Origin: Rhodanobacter sp. DHB23
GTDB lineage: Bacteria > Pseudomonadota > Gammaproteobacteria > Xanthomonadales > Rhodanobacteraceae
Direction: 5' to 3'
DNA: 64,000 nucleotides
Assembly (NCBI RefSeq): GCF_014842975.1
Contig: NZ_JACYXK010000026.1
Span: 62,001 to 126,000 of the forward strand
Position numbers and translations under genes: made by a program. Shown here piece after piece: positions 34,228 to 43,432 of the stretch. The stretch's first letter is position 1, and each line of letters opens with the position of its first letter. The notes beneath the pieces were generated by a model, which was not told the DNA's origin, did no database searches, and worked only from the letters and a program-made list of their open reading frames with translations.

Positions 34228-35986
34228 CGATCTTCATCTTCCGGGAAGCGGACTGGTCGGGGTGCATCAGCGGCGCCAGTTCCACCGACTCGATGCTGGC
34301 CGGCAGGCGGTCGCCCTTGTGGAAGGGCGCCACCGGCGTCAGCTCGACCTGCATCGCATACGGGAAGGCATGCAGGTCGCGGCTCACGTGCAGGCTGGCG
34401 GCGCCCTTGCCTGCCGGCAGCGCCAGCCTGCGGGGATGGCCGTCCACCCAGACATCCAATTGCGCCGGCGCATGCGCGTCGCGGTAATGCACGGTCAACA
34501 TGTAATCGCCCGCGCCGGCCTGCGCATGCCAGCGCAGCTTGTAGAGCGTGGCCGGATCGTCGTAGCCGTAACCGTTGTAGTTGAGGAAATGCTCGGCCTG
34601 CGCGGCCACGAGATCCACGCGGCCGTCCGCACCCGGCGCCACGGCGTCGGGCCGCACGTGCAGGGCGCCAGCCAGCTGGATCGCCACCACCGGCATGTAG
34701 CCCGCCTTGGCCAGGCCGTCCACTTTCACGCTCGCACCCGCCGCATCGACCGCGACATTGCCGACGCTCGCCTGCGCATCGCCCAGCACGAGCCCTTGCC
34801 CGAAGCGCGTATCGACCACGCCGGGCAGGTGCAGCACGCCGTCCGCCGGCGGCTTCTCCACGAACAGGTACAACGTGTGGGCATCCAGCGTGGCGTAGCC
34901 GAAGTCCAGCTTCTCGAACGGCGACGCATGCGTGCCGTAGATCGCCTCGCCATGCGGCTTCAGCCATGCGCCGATGCCGCGCAACACGTCGGCCTCGTAC
35001 GGCACCACCGAGCCGTCGCCCTCCGGGCCGATGTTGAGGATGTAGTTGCCGCCGCCGCTCACCACGCGCACCAGCCGCGCGATGTTCTCGCGCACCTTGC
35101 CCGGCAGGTCGTCGCGCACCTGCCAGGAACGGTAGCCCCAGGTCTCGGGGAACATCGACGCCGGCGACTGCCAGGGCTTCTCCATGCCCTCCCCCGGCTC
35201 GCTGTTGTCGCCCATCACGCTGAAGTCGCCCTGGTGGTTCCACACGCGGCCGGACACCATGGTCTGCGGCTGCAGCTCATGCACGGTGCGGGCGAAGCGC
35301 GCGCTCTGCGCCGGCGTGGGCTTTCCCATGTCGAACCACACTTCGCTGATCGGGCCGTAATGGCTCATCAGCTCGCGGATCTGCGCCACGTTGAAGTTGG
35401 CCTGCGCAGGTGTGATCGGATTGTCGTTGTCCGGGCGGTACCGGCCGTGCATCCAGTGCCAGTCGATGGTCGAGTAGTACACGCCGAACGGCATCTGCGC
35501 CCGCGCGCAGGCGTCGGCCAGTTCCTTCACCACGTCGCGTTTGTACGGCGTGGCGTCGACGATGTCGTAGCCGTCCTGCGCGGTGTGGAACATCGCGAAG
35601 CCGTCGTGGTGCTTGGCGGTGATCACGATGAACTTCATGCCCGCGGCTTTCGCCAATGCCACGATGGCATCGGGATCGAACTTCTCCGGATCGAAGCGCT
35701 TGGCCAATGCCTCGTACTGGGCTATCGGCACCGGCGCGAAGGACTGGATCTGCTCGCTGTAGCCATTCGTGACCTTGCGGCCATCCCACACGCCGCCCAG
35801 TTCCGAGTACAGCCCGAAATGGATGAACAGGCCGAACTTGCGCGCCTGCCAGGCTTGCACGGTGGCGGCGCTGGGGCGTGGACCTGGCAGCGGCAGTGGC
35901 CGGTCGCTAACGGTGGTGGCGAACAGGAGGGCCGGAAGCAGGCATGCCAGTGCCGCCGCCAGGATCGTTCGCTTGATGGTTCTCAT
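34220..35986 (-). CDS. GH29 alpha-L-fucosidase
   Basis: This is a 588-residue protein with a Sec leader (MRTIKRTILAAALACLLPALLFATT). The catalytic barrel has WQARKFGLFIHFGLYSELGGVW (about 46-67), FIVITAKHHDGFAMF, VYYSTIDWHW, the nucleophile Asp219 in ISEVWFDMGKP, and GGGNYILNIGPEGDGSV. The C-terminal beta domain (about 340-588) carries a longer carbohydrate-binding-like region with YTVHYRDAHAP-type blocks. GAGGAG precedes the ATG. It is the first gene of a run of tightly spaced genes (GH29, phosphoesterase, GH1, GH89), and probably the operon promoter lies in the 437 bases upstream. Confidence 0.92.
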   Translation of the reverse strand: MRTIKRTILAAALACLLPALLFATTVSDRPLPLPGPRPSAATVQAWQARKFGLFIHFGLYSELGGVWDGRKVTNGYSEQIQSFAPVPIAQYEALAKRFDPEKFDPDAIVALAKAAGMKFIVITAKHHDGFAMFHTAQDGYDIVDATPYKRDVVKELADACARAQMPFGVYYSTIDWHWMHGRYRPDNDNPITPAQANFNVAQIRELMSHYGPISEVWFDMGKPTPAQSARFARTVHELQPQTMVSGRVWNHQGDFSVMGDNSEPGEGMEKPWQSPASMFPETWGYRSWQVRDDLPGKVRENIARLVRVVSGGGNYILNIGPEGDGSVVPYEADVLRGIGAWLKPHGEAIYGTHASPFEKLDFGYATLDAHTLYLFVEKPPADGVLHLPGVVDTRFGQGLVLGDAQASVGNVAVDAAGASVKVDGLAKAGYMPVVAIQLAGALHVRPDAVAPGADGRVDLVAAQAEHFLNYNGYGYDDPATLYKLRWHAQAGAGDYMLTVHYRDAHAPAQLDVWVDGHPRRLALPAGKGAASLHVSRDLHAFPYAMQVELTPVAPFHKGDRLPASIESVELAPLMHPDQSASRKMKIDG

Positions 35987-36423
35987 TGGTCGCTCCTCAA
36001 TGCTGCTCCACCGTAATCAGTGAACCGCCGGCTTTGGCCGTTGCTTCTGCGCGCTTGGAGCGCGCTGCTTTTCCGGGGCCCCTATGTGGCGGTGAGGCGT
36101 GGACGATCAGGCCGCGCAGCGGGCATCGCCATGGATGGCGATGCCTTTTCGACCGGACAGGAGTCCGGCCGAAAAGCCCGGCCACGCCTCACGGACTCGG
36201 AGGGCAGGATGCCCGGAGAGCGCTGCATCGGGGTGTCGTTTTCTCTTGGCTACTTCTCTTTTGGACAAGCAAAAGAGAAGTAGCTCGGCCACCGACAGGT
36301 GGACGAAACCGCTTTGTCGCTTGCGTAAGCCCGCAAGCAAAAGCCCCTCTCCCCCAACCCCTCTCCCGCAAGCGGGCGAGGGGAGACAAGGCTCGGTCTT
36401 ACGCAACCGGGCCACGGCGGGCA
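35987..36423. other. Intergenic stretch between GH29 and GH79 genes
   Basis: This is a 437-base gap. It must contain the promoter of the GH29 operon but no clear boxes are visible. CGATGGATGGCGATGCC-like self-complementary DNA lies near 36128-36145 (GCATCGCC ATGGATGG CGATGC, an 8-bp stem), and a REP-like element lies at 36344-36385. No gene is seen. Confidence 0.55.
36344..36385. repeat. REP-like hairpin repeat (CCCTCTCCC family)
   Basis: The element starts CCCCTCTCCCCCAACCCCTC and ends TCCCGCAAGCGGGCGAGGGG. It is preceded by CTTGCGTAAGC and followed by CTTACGCAA, a flanking inverted pair like the inner stems of the paired units elsewhere. Confidence 0.75.
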
Positions 36424-37875
36424 TCACGCCCAGCGCACCCAGACAGCACTGGCTTTCGGCACGGCGATGCGACACGCACCGCCCGCATCGGCCGACACAT
36501 GCCCATCCGCCGCGAAACTCACGTCGCGCCGACTGTCCAGCGCAGGCGCACGCAACCGCATCAGCTCGCCCTTCGCCCCCTGCGGAAAGCCACTCAACGC
36601 AACCGCGGCATCGCGCTGCGCATCCTTGTTGATCAACGCGACCAGCACCGCATCGCCCTGCTTCGCCGCATAGGCCGTGAGGTTGGCGCCGCCGGCGTCG
36701 AGCCGGCCAGGCAGCATCTGCGCACCGGCGAACCGCTGCGCCAACGTGATGCCATGGAACAGCGGCCGCTGCTGGTAACCCAGCGCGCGGCTGCCGGCGA
36801 TGGCGGAATAACGCGAGGCCTGCGCATCGCGCCGCGCCACGATGTCGCCGCCGGTGGGCGCCTTCGCCACGCGCCCCAGCGAGGTTTCCACCGAAAGCAG
36901 CGTGCCGCCGTGGAAGTGCATGCCCGCCACGCCGCGCTGCGCCAGCGCCAGCATGAAATCCGCTCCCCACAGCGCGGAGGCGAACACGTTGCTGGTGCCG
37001 TCGCGGCCGCCGTTGTAGTACGAGTTGCCCTCGGAGATGCGTAACGGCAGCGCATACTGGTCCGCCACCTGCATGATCTGCTCGACCTCGCCGAAGAAAC
37101 CGGGATCGCCGGCGAGCATGTCCGGGATCGAGCCGTTCTCCGCCGCCTCGCGGTAGTAGTGCCGGCTGAGGAACACGTTTTCCTTGGCGTGTTGCTTGGC
37201 GTATTCGATCACCCAGTCGGTGTTCGCGCCGGTGTCAGGTCCGGCGATGGGTAGCCCGGCGGCATGCAGCAGCTTGGCGTAGGGCAGCCACGCCGCATCG
37301 AACTCGGCATAATCGTGCTCGTAGTTGTTCGCCTCGTTGCCGATCTGGATCGCCAGCAACTGGTCGCCCACGAGCTTCTGCACGGTCTGCGCCAGGTCCA
37401 GCGCCATCTCCGGCGAGCCGATGCGCAGGTTCACGCCGAACACCAGCTTCCAGCCGGTGGCGCGCACGAAGCCTGCCAGCGCCTGCAAGCCCTCCATTTC
37501 CAATACGTGCGGCTGCAGCAGCTTGCCGTGCCTGCGCGGGACATAGGTCGGCATCCCGCCCTTGTAGCCGCCCCACACGGTGTCGTCGCTGGTATTGCCG
37601 CCGATGCGTAGCACGCCGTGCGGATTCATCTCGCGGAACAGGCGCACCAGGCCGTGGTTGTCCGCGGCGAAGAACGTGGGGTCGGACAACTCCAGCGTTT
37701 CGTAGCTGAGGCTGGCGAGACTGGGATCGACGCGTCGCCCGGGTCGGGCCAGATCCAGCGCGAAGCTGGCCTGTGCCGCGTTGGCATCCGCGCTCCACGC
37801 GAGGCTGTTGCAGGCGGCGGCCAGCGGCAGCAGCGCGGCGGCCTTGAGCAGGTTGCGACGGGATGTGTTCACCAT
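36424..37875 (-). CDS. GH79-family beta-glucuronidase/heparanase-like
   Basis: This is a 483-residue protein with a Tat-like leader (SRRNLLKAAALLPLAAACNS) that also offers a Cys near residue 22 in AAAC. The barrel includes VDPSLASLSYETLELSDP, LRIGGNTSDDTVW, the proton donor Glu181 in IQIGNEANNYEHDY, and the nucleophile Glu282 in LRISEGNSYYNGG, then a beta domain ending AVPKASAVWVRWA. These blocks match the GH79 beta-glucuronidase group. It would remove terminal glucuronic acid or 4-O-methylglucuronic acid from glycan chains. GAGG lies nine bases before the ATG. The gene stands between two repeat-containing gaps. Confidence 0.85.
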   Translation of the reverse strand: MVNTSRRNLLKAAALLPLAAACNSLAWSADANAAQASFALDLARPGRRVDPSLASLSYETLELSDPTFFAADNHGLVRLFREMNPHGVLRIGGNTSDDTVWGGYKGGMPTYVPRRHGKLLQPHVLEMEGLQALAGFVRATGWKLVFGVNLRIGSPEMALDLAQTVQKLVGDQLLAIQIGNEANNYEHDYAEFDAAWLPYAKLLHAAGLPIAGPDTGANTDWVIEYAKQHAKENVFLSRHYYREAAENGSIPDMLAGDPGFFGEVEQIMQVADQYALPLRISEGNSYYNGGRDGTSNVFASALWGADFMLALAQRGVAGMHFHGGTLLSVETSLGRVAKAPTGGDIVARRDAQASRYSAIAGSRALGYQQRPLFHGITLAQRFAGAQMLPGRLDAGGANLTAYAAKQGDAVLVALINKDAQRDAAVALSGFPQGAKGELMRLRAPALDSRRDVSFAADGHVSADAGGACRIAVPKASAVWVRWA

Positions 37876-37943
37876 GCTTCAGTCCTCTTTGGTTTTGCGC
37901 TCATCCTTGGGCGCGAGAATCAAACGGGCAACCATCGCGACCT

Positions 37944-38060
37944 GCACCCCTCTCCCGCTTGCGGGAGAGGGGCTGTGGAGAGGGTGCTTTTTTGCAACGC
38001 TGCAAAAAGCCGAACCCTCTCCCGCCTGCCGGCACCCTCTCCCGCAAGCGGGAGAGGGAG
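37944..38060. repeat. REPIN-like pair of inverted CCCTCTCCC elements
   Basis: A reverse element (37944-37987, CACCCCTCTCCCGCTTGCGG then GAGAGGGG...) and a forward element (38010-38060, CCGAACCCTCTCCCGCCTGC then ...CGCAAGCGGGAGAGGGAG) face each other around an inner stem TTTTTTGCA-ACGC-TGCAAAAA (37988-38008). The design is the same as the 14.4-kb unit although the hairpin sequence differs. It separates the GH79 and clan GH-D genes. Confidence 0.8.
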
Positions 38061-38082
38061 TCACTCGACACTACTCGCCTGC

Positions 38083-40137
38083 TCACTCCGGCGTCAGTTC
38101 CAGCGTCAGCACCTCGAATGGCGCCAACGTGATCGTGCTGGCGTGGTCGGCATCCAGCGTCTTCGGCACGTTGGCGCCGCCGTTCCTCCACACGTCGCGC
38201 ACGCTGAAATGGCGCGCCACACCCGGCGGCAGCTGCAGCTGGCGCTGCAGGTCGACCACCGCAATCTGCGGCTTGTCGTCGGGGTTGCGGAAGGTGACGA
38301 TGGCCTTCTTCGGCGACCACGCGGCCCAGCCGTAGACATCGAGGCGGCCGGGGTCGCCGCCGATCCAGTGGTTGTCGCGCAGCACGCCGGCGTTCGCGCG
38401 CGACCACTTCGCGCCCTCGGCCAGCATGTCCCAGTCCTGCGGCGTCAGCAGCGAAGGCGTGATGTACATCTCCTGCAGCTCGGTGCCAGTGGCGAAGTAC
38501 GAGCGCACCTCGTTGGCGAAATCGTGGCCCGGGTCAGTGTCGAGGCGCGGGTTCTTCTGCGCGTAGATGATGCCGTGGAGCATCAGCGAGTCGATCGGGA
38601 ACAGCGGACCCTTCAGCACGATGTTCTGGTAGGTCTGCTGGTCGCGGTAGGTGATCCACTGCTCGCGCATCGTGCCCACGCCGGTGTACCAGTCGTCCTC
38701 GCCGTCGCGCCAGATGGTGTCGGCGTAGCGCAGCCAGAACGGCGAGGCCCAGGTGCCGGTGGTGAGGTTGATGAAGGTGTTCGGCTTGTCCTTGCGGATG
38801 TCGCTGATCAGCTGGATCGCCGCGGCGAAATCGCTGTCGAAGCGGCTGCCGGGGAACACGCTGCTGACGTTGCCGGTGCCGTCGAACTTGAACTGGTTGA
38901 TGCCCTGCTTGTCGATCATGTCCATCACGACCTGGTGGAAGCGCGGGTAGTACTTCGGCCCGGACAGCGCGAGGCCGTCGTCGATGATCTCGTAGCCGGC
39001 CGCCTTGCCGTTCCGGATGCGCTCGTCGTGCGGCTTGCCGTAGCCGCCCCACGGCGACAGCCAGATGCCCGGCGCCGCGCCGTACTTCGCGGCGGCATCG
39101 CGCAGCGGCACGAAGCCGTGCGGGAAATCCTTGCTGAAGTTCCACGCGCCGCTGCGGTCGTCCCAGCCGTCGTCGAACAGGAAGGAGTCGAGCTTCACGC
39201 CACGCTTCACGGCGAGCTCCTCGCCGAAGGTGTTGATGCGGTCCAGCGCCTCCGCCTCGGTGTACGGCGTGAAGTAGCCGATGTCGTACCAGGAGTTGTA
39301 GTGCAGGAAGGTGCGGTACGGATGCGCGCGCTCGCGCTCGACGTAGCTGTTGAAATCGCGGCGCAACTGGCCGTCACGCACCACGCCGACCACCGCGGAG
39401 TAATCCACCGTCTTGCCCTTTTCCAGCGGCAGCGTGCGCGACAATGTCAACCTCGCTTCGCGGTGGTACGCCGTGCTGTCGGACAACGGGTTCTCGAAGC
39501 CGAGGTAGACATCGCCGTCGACGATCGGCGAGCCGTTCACCGTGCCCACCACTTCGGGCGCCTCCACCTTCGACTGCAGCAGCGACACCTTGGCGATCTT
39601 CTCGTCCTGCTTCAGCGCGGTGATGCTGACTTCCTCGCGCAGGTAGGGCGAGCCGTCGCGCTGCACGAGTCTCCAGTCGATGCGGAAGCGGCCGTCCACA
39701 TCGGCGAAGCTGGCCTCGACCGCCTTGCCGGGAAGGCGCGAGGAATAGCGCGAAGCCTGCGCGTCCACCGGCAACGCGACCACCTTCGGCGCCGACAGCA
39801 GGTTCATGTCGGACGCCTTGAGCGTGCCGCCGTCGGCCATCGCCAGCGCGAACGGCGCAGGCACCTCGAACGTGCGGTTGTGCACGCGATCCGTCACCGT
39901 CATGCCGACGAGGTGCCTGCCGTCCAGCTTCCACTTCGCCTCGATCGCGGCATTGCCGAAGCTCGCCGTGCCCTGCTGGTCGGCGAACGCCGCAACGCCG
40001 GGCTCGAGCACCAGTTTGCCGGTGGCGACACCGTCCTCGGCATGTGCCGTGCCGAAGCCCGCCAGCACGGCCAGCAGGCAGGAAGCCAGCACGTTCATGC
40101 GCGGCGAACGAAGGGTGTGCGGATGCGGTGCTGTCAT
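38083..40137 (-). CDS. Clan GH-D glycosidase (alpha-galactosidase / alpha-N-acetylgalactosaminidase-like)
   Basis: This is a 684-residue protein. The start at 40137 has GAGAGG at good spacing; a second ATG at 40098 begins directly at the hydrophobic leader but lacks such a site. An N-terminal beta-sandwich is followed by a barrel with YNSWYDIGYFTPYTE, LDSFLFDDGWDD, PGIWLSPWGGYG, the nucleophile Asp419 in FKFDGTGN, and then TGTWASPFWLRYADTIWRDG and a C-terminal beta domain. The KxD nucleophile and WxSxW barrel entry mark GH36/GH27-type enzymes. Because the next operon degrades a galactosamine-type sugar, alpha-GalNAc removal is a plausible activity. Confidence 0.78.
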   Translation of the reverse strand: MTAPHPHTLRSPRMNVLASCLLAVLAGFGTAHAEDGVATGKLVLEPGVAAFADQQGTASFGNAAIEAKWKLDGRHLVGMTVTDRVHNRTFEVPAPFALAMADGGTLKASDMNLLSAPKVVALPVDAQASRYSSRLPGKAVEASFADVDGRFRIDWRLVQRDGSPYLREEVSITALKQDEKIAKVSLLQSKVEAPEVVGTVNGSPIVDGDVYLGFENPLSDSTAYHREARLTLSRTLPLEKGKTVDYSAVVGVVRDGQLRRDFNSYVERERAHPYRTFLHYNSWYDIGYFTPYTEAEALDRINTFGEELAVKRGVKLDSFLFDDGWDDRSGAWNFSKDFPHGFVPLRDAAAKYGAAPGIWLSPWGGYGKPHDERIRNGKAAGYEIIDDGLALSGPKYYPRFHQVVMDMIDKQGINQFKFDGTGNVSSVFPGSRFDSDFAAAIQLISDIRKDKPNTFINLTTGTWASPFWLRYADTIWRDGEDDWYTGVGTMREQWITYRDQQTYQNIVLKGPLFPIDSLMLHGIIYAQKNPRLDTDPGHDFANEVRSYFATGTELQEMYITPSLLTPQDWDMLAEGAKWSRANAGVLRDNHWIGGDPGRLDVYGWAAWSPKKAIVTFRNPDDKPQIAVVDLQRQLQLPPGVARHFSVRDVWRNGGANVPKTLDADHASTITLAPFEVLTLELTPE

Positions 40138-40257
40138 GGTTGCCTCTCGTGTTGGTCGACCGGCATCGGCGAACCTTCAGGCGGACAGGTCCATCGATGC
40201 GAATGATGTAAAACGCCGCCCGGGGTGACCGGGCGGCGTGGGTTGTCGCAAGCGTGC

Positions 40258-43200
40258 TCAGTAGTCGTAGGTGACGCCGAACCGCACGTAGCGTGGCTGC
40301 TGCAACACCATCGGCGTGCCGTAGAGCGAGTTCAGCGTGCCCGCGCTGTCGCCGTTGTAGTTGGCATCCAGGTTGAGCGGCGCCTGGCCGTTGAACACGT
40401 TGATCACGTCCACGCCGAGGGACATCTTGTGATCGGCGAACGCCGGGCGGTAATGCACGCCCACGTCAAGCTGCTTCATCCACGGCAGGCGCCCGCTCGC
40501 TCCCGGCGGCGACGGCTGGCCGTTGCAGAAGTGGTAGTTGGAACCGTAGGAGACCGGATCGGTCGGATCGGCCGGATAAGTCGCGGTCGGGAAGAAGCCC
40601 AGGCAATACTTCGGCCCGCCCGAGGTCAGGTTGAGGTTGGCCGACACCAGCCACTCGGGCGTGATCGCGTAATAGCCATAGGCCTTGATCACGTTCGTGT
40701 GGTCGTTGCCCTGCGGGCCATCGGCATAGACCATCAGCGACGGGAAATCCCAGTCCTCGTTCTGCGTGCCGCCGATGGCGCGGATGTCGGACTGGCCTTC
40801 GCCCTCGCTGTTGCCGTAGCTGCGCGAGAAGGTGTAGCTGATCTTGCCGTACCACTTGCCGTCGAACGGGTGCTCCAGGAAGGTCTCCAGGCCGTAGTAG
40901 CGGCGCACCGCGCGCGGGAAGACCATGTCGGCGTTCGACATCGTCACGCTGTGGAACGCGCCGCTGGGATCCTGCACCGCGAAAGTGTTGGCCTCGCCCG
41001 GGTTGATGTAGTAGCAGGTGTCGGTGTTGGCGTCGGTGATGCCTTCCGAGGCGGCCTTGGCCGCCAGCGCCCCGGTATCGCACCAGTCGTCGATCACGTG
41101 GCGCAGGATGCGCCGGGTGAGCTTGGCGCCGTAGACCCAGTTCGGGCCGGCCGTCTTCTGGAAGCCGAGCATGAACTCGTCCTGGTCCTCGGCCTTGAGG
41201 CTGGTCGCCGTCATGGTGCGCGGGTCGGGCGTCTGGCCATAGGCGCCGTTCGCCGACACCGGCGCCGACATCTGGGTGAGGCCGGTCGGCGTGCCGTCCG
41301 CCGCGATGCCGCTGTACGTGTAGAACTGCTGCGTGGCCAGGTAGCCGTTGGCGGGATCGCCCGGGGCGATCGGCGAACCGAGGTAGTAGCGGCCGGCGTT
41401 GCCGAACACCTTGAACGAGCTGTCGCCGAACACGTCCCAGCTGAAGCCCAGGCGCGGCGCCCACTGCGGCTTGGTCTGCCGCATGTAGGGGGTGGCGCTG
41501 GCATTGGAGTTGGTGAAGCCGTCGTCACGCAGGCCGATCGACAGCAGCAGGCGGTCGTTGACCTGCCACTGGTCCTCGATGTACTCGGCGTGCTCGGCGG
41601 AGAACAGGTTGCCGCCCTGGTTGAAGATGTACTTGTAGGCGTAGTAGCCGGATGCGCCGTTCGGATAGTCGGCCGGCGCGCCCACGCCGATGCCCGGGTT
41701 GATCGCCACCGTCGGCGTCTTCGTATAGCCGTAGATCCACTGGTAGCCGCCCGGCCCGGAGGTCAGCTCGTCCTGGTCGGTGGCCGCCGTGCGCAGGTTG
41801 TCGATGCCCGCGGTGATCGTGTGGTCGCCCAGTGCGTAGGTCAATGCCATGCGCAGGTTGGTGGTCACGAAGTTCTGGCCGGGGTTGTTGATCTCGCTGA
41901 CGGTCTGGCTGTTGGTGATCGGCGTGCCGCCGTTCAGCGCCGGGTTCTGCCACACCTGGCCGCCGACATACGTCAGGCTCGGGTCGTACTCGGGATTCTC
42001 GCTGTAGCTGCGCGTCTTCATGCTGCCGTACGAGGCGGTGAAGGTCAGCTTGTCCGTGATGTAGCTGGTGAACTTGGCCAGCCACAGGTCGCCGCCGTGC
42101 TTGGTGTCGTTGGCATAGGCCTTGAAACCGTTGTCGCTGAGGTTGCTGTAGTCGTAGTTGTAGACGGTGCCGCTGGTCAGGCTCTTCTCCGACGCGCCGG
42201 TCAGTTCCAGCAGGTTGCTGTCGGTGATGTTCCAGTTCACCTTGGCGTACCACTTGGGCAGCGTGTCCTTGTAGTGCGAGTCGGTGCCGGACTCGACGCT
42301 GTTGACCGAGTTGCCCTGCGTATGGGTCATCTCCGCCGAGGCGAAGAAGAACAGCTTGTCCTTGATGATCGGGCCGCCCAAGTAGAGGTCGTAGACGGAC
42401 GACCACGTGCTGTTCTGGTTCCTGGGGTCGTACAGCGACGGGTTGCCGGGCACGGGGAACGGCGCCGGACCGCTCACGTAATAGGTGTCGTTCGAACTCG
42501 CCACCATCGACGACGGCTCGTACAGGAACTGCCCGCCGAAGTGCCAGTCGTTGGTGCCGCTCTTGCCGATCATGTTGATCACGCCGCCGTCGCTGCGGCC
42601 GTACTGCGCGCTGTAGCCGCCGGTGTAGACCTCTTCCTGGTCGATCGAGCCGTACGGCAGGGTGATGCCGCCCTCGGCGTTGTTGGGATCGGTGGTGTTG
42701 AAGCCGTTGAGGTAGTACGCGTTCTCCGTGGAGGACGAACCGCCGAAGCTGATCAGCGGCTCGCCCGTGGTGCTCGCCGCACCGCCCGCGCCGAGGTTGG
42801 TCGCCGGCGCCAGCAGCGCGACCGCTTCCGCCGTGTGCGCCAGCGGCAGCTTGGCCAGCTGGTCGGCGGTGATCACCGTGCGCGAGTCGACCGAGCTCAC
42901 GTCGATCGGCGGCACGGCGTTGGCCGACACGCTCACGCCCGAAAGCTGCTTCGCGTTCGTCGCGCCGCCCGCGGCCGCTTCGCCGCTGAAGGAAACCTCC
43001 GAACCGACACCCACCTTCAGCAGCACGTCGGCACGCTGCTGGATCACCTGGCCATCGCGCATCAGGCTCACCGTATAGGTGCCGATGGGCAGCTGGTTGG
43101 CGTTGTAGCGGCCCTGGCTGTCGATGCCGACGGTGCGCGACAGGCCCGAGCCGTTGCTGACCGTCACGCTCTCGCCAGCCTGCACCGGCACGTGGCCGAA

Positions 43201-43308
43201 GATGCTGCTGGTGGTCGACTGGCCGTGCGCGGCCATGGATGCCAGGAGCAGGCCCAGCGCCGATGCCAGGCTGGTCTGTCGCAGTAAAACGCTTCTGCCG
43301 GATTTCAT
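40258..43308 (-). CDS. Oar-type TonB-dependent outer-membrane receptor
   Basis: This is a 1016-residue protein with a Sec leader (to about MAAHG-QST). A carboxypeptidase-regulatory-like domain comes first (SIFGHVPVQAGESVTVSNG...GRYNANQLPIGTYTVSLMRDG, about 35-90), then the plug (RTVITADQLAKLPLAHTAEAVALLAPATN...FGGSSSTENAYYLNGFNTTDPNN) and a beta-barrel ending in the aromatic YVRFGVTYDY. The architecture matches Oar/SusC-like receptors that import oligosaccharides or peptides with energy from TonB. It is the only uptake system in the glycan locus. The 123-base upstream gap contains TTTACATGTAGG-type AT-rich DNA but no certain promoter. Confidence 0.92.
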   Translation of the reverse strand: MKSGRSVLLRQTSLASALGLLLASMAAHGQSTTSSIFGHVPVQAGESVTVSNGSGLSRTVGIDSQGRYNANQLPIGTYTVSLMRDGQVIQQRADVLLKVGVGSEVSFSGEAAAGGATNAKQLSGVSVSANAVPPIDVSSVDSRTVITADQLAKLPLAHTAEAVALLAPATNLGAGGAASTTGEPLISFGGSSSTENAYYLNGFNTTDPNNAEGGITLPYGSIDQEEVYTGGYSAQYGRSDGGVINMIGKSGTNDWHFGGQFLYEPSSMVASSNDTYYVSGPAPFPVPGNPSLYDPRNQNSTWSSVYDLYLGGPIIKDKLFFFASAEMTHTQGNSVNSVESGTDSHYKDTLPKWYAKVNWNITDSNLLELTGASEKSLTSGTVYNYDYSNLSDNGFKAYANDTKHGGDLWLAKFTSYITDKLTFTASYGSMKTRSYSENPEYDPSLTYVGGQVWQNPALNGGTPITNSQTVSEINNPGQNFVTTNLRMALTYALGDHTITAGIDNLRTAATDQDELTSGPGGYQWIYGYTKTPTVAINPGIGVGAPADYPNGASGYYAYKYIFNQGGNLFSAEHAEYIEDQWQVNDRLLLSIGLRDDGFTNSNASATPYMRQTKPQWAPRLGFSWDVFGDSSFKVFGNAGRYYLGSPIAPGDPANGYLATQQFYTYSGIAADGTPTGLTQMSAPVSANGAYGQTPDPRTMTATSLKAEDQDEFMLGFQKTAGPNWVYGAKLTRRILRHVIDDWCDTGALAAKAASEGITDANTDTCYYINPGEANTFAVQDPSGAFHSVTMSNADMVFPRAVRRYYGLETFLEHPFDGKWYGKISYTFSRSYGNSEGEGQSDIRAIGGTQNEDWDFPSLMVYADGPQGNDHTNVIKAYGYYAITPEWLVSANLNLTSGGPKYCLGFFPTATYPADPTDPVSYGSNYHFCNGQPSPPGASGRLPWMKQLDVGVHYRPAFADHKMSLGVDVINVFNGQAPLNLDANYNGDSAGTLNSLYGTPMVLQQPRYVRFGVTYDY

Positions 43309-43432
43309 GATTGCCCCTCTCTAGGATCGCTTTACATGTAGGTAGCCGCGAGCCGCTCACTCCCCGCGCCCGCTAACTGTTCAAACGCCGATGGCTCATC
43401 CTCACCGGCAAGCTGGCTGGCTCCGTCTATGC

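Noticed and set aside
36344-38060. Possible CRISPR array from recurring GC hairpins
   Set aside because: Copies are few, unevenly spaced, in both orientations, and without uniform spacers or cas genes.
40225-43287. 1020-codon open frame on the + strand opposite the TonB receptor
   Set aside because: It is an antisense shadow: Arg/His/Val-rich, no domain, no start signal. The minus-strand receptor has all expected domains and a signal peptide.
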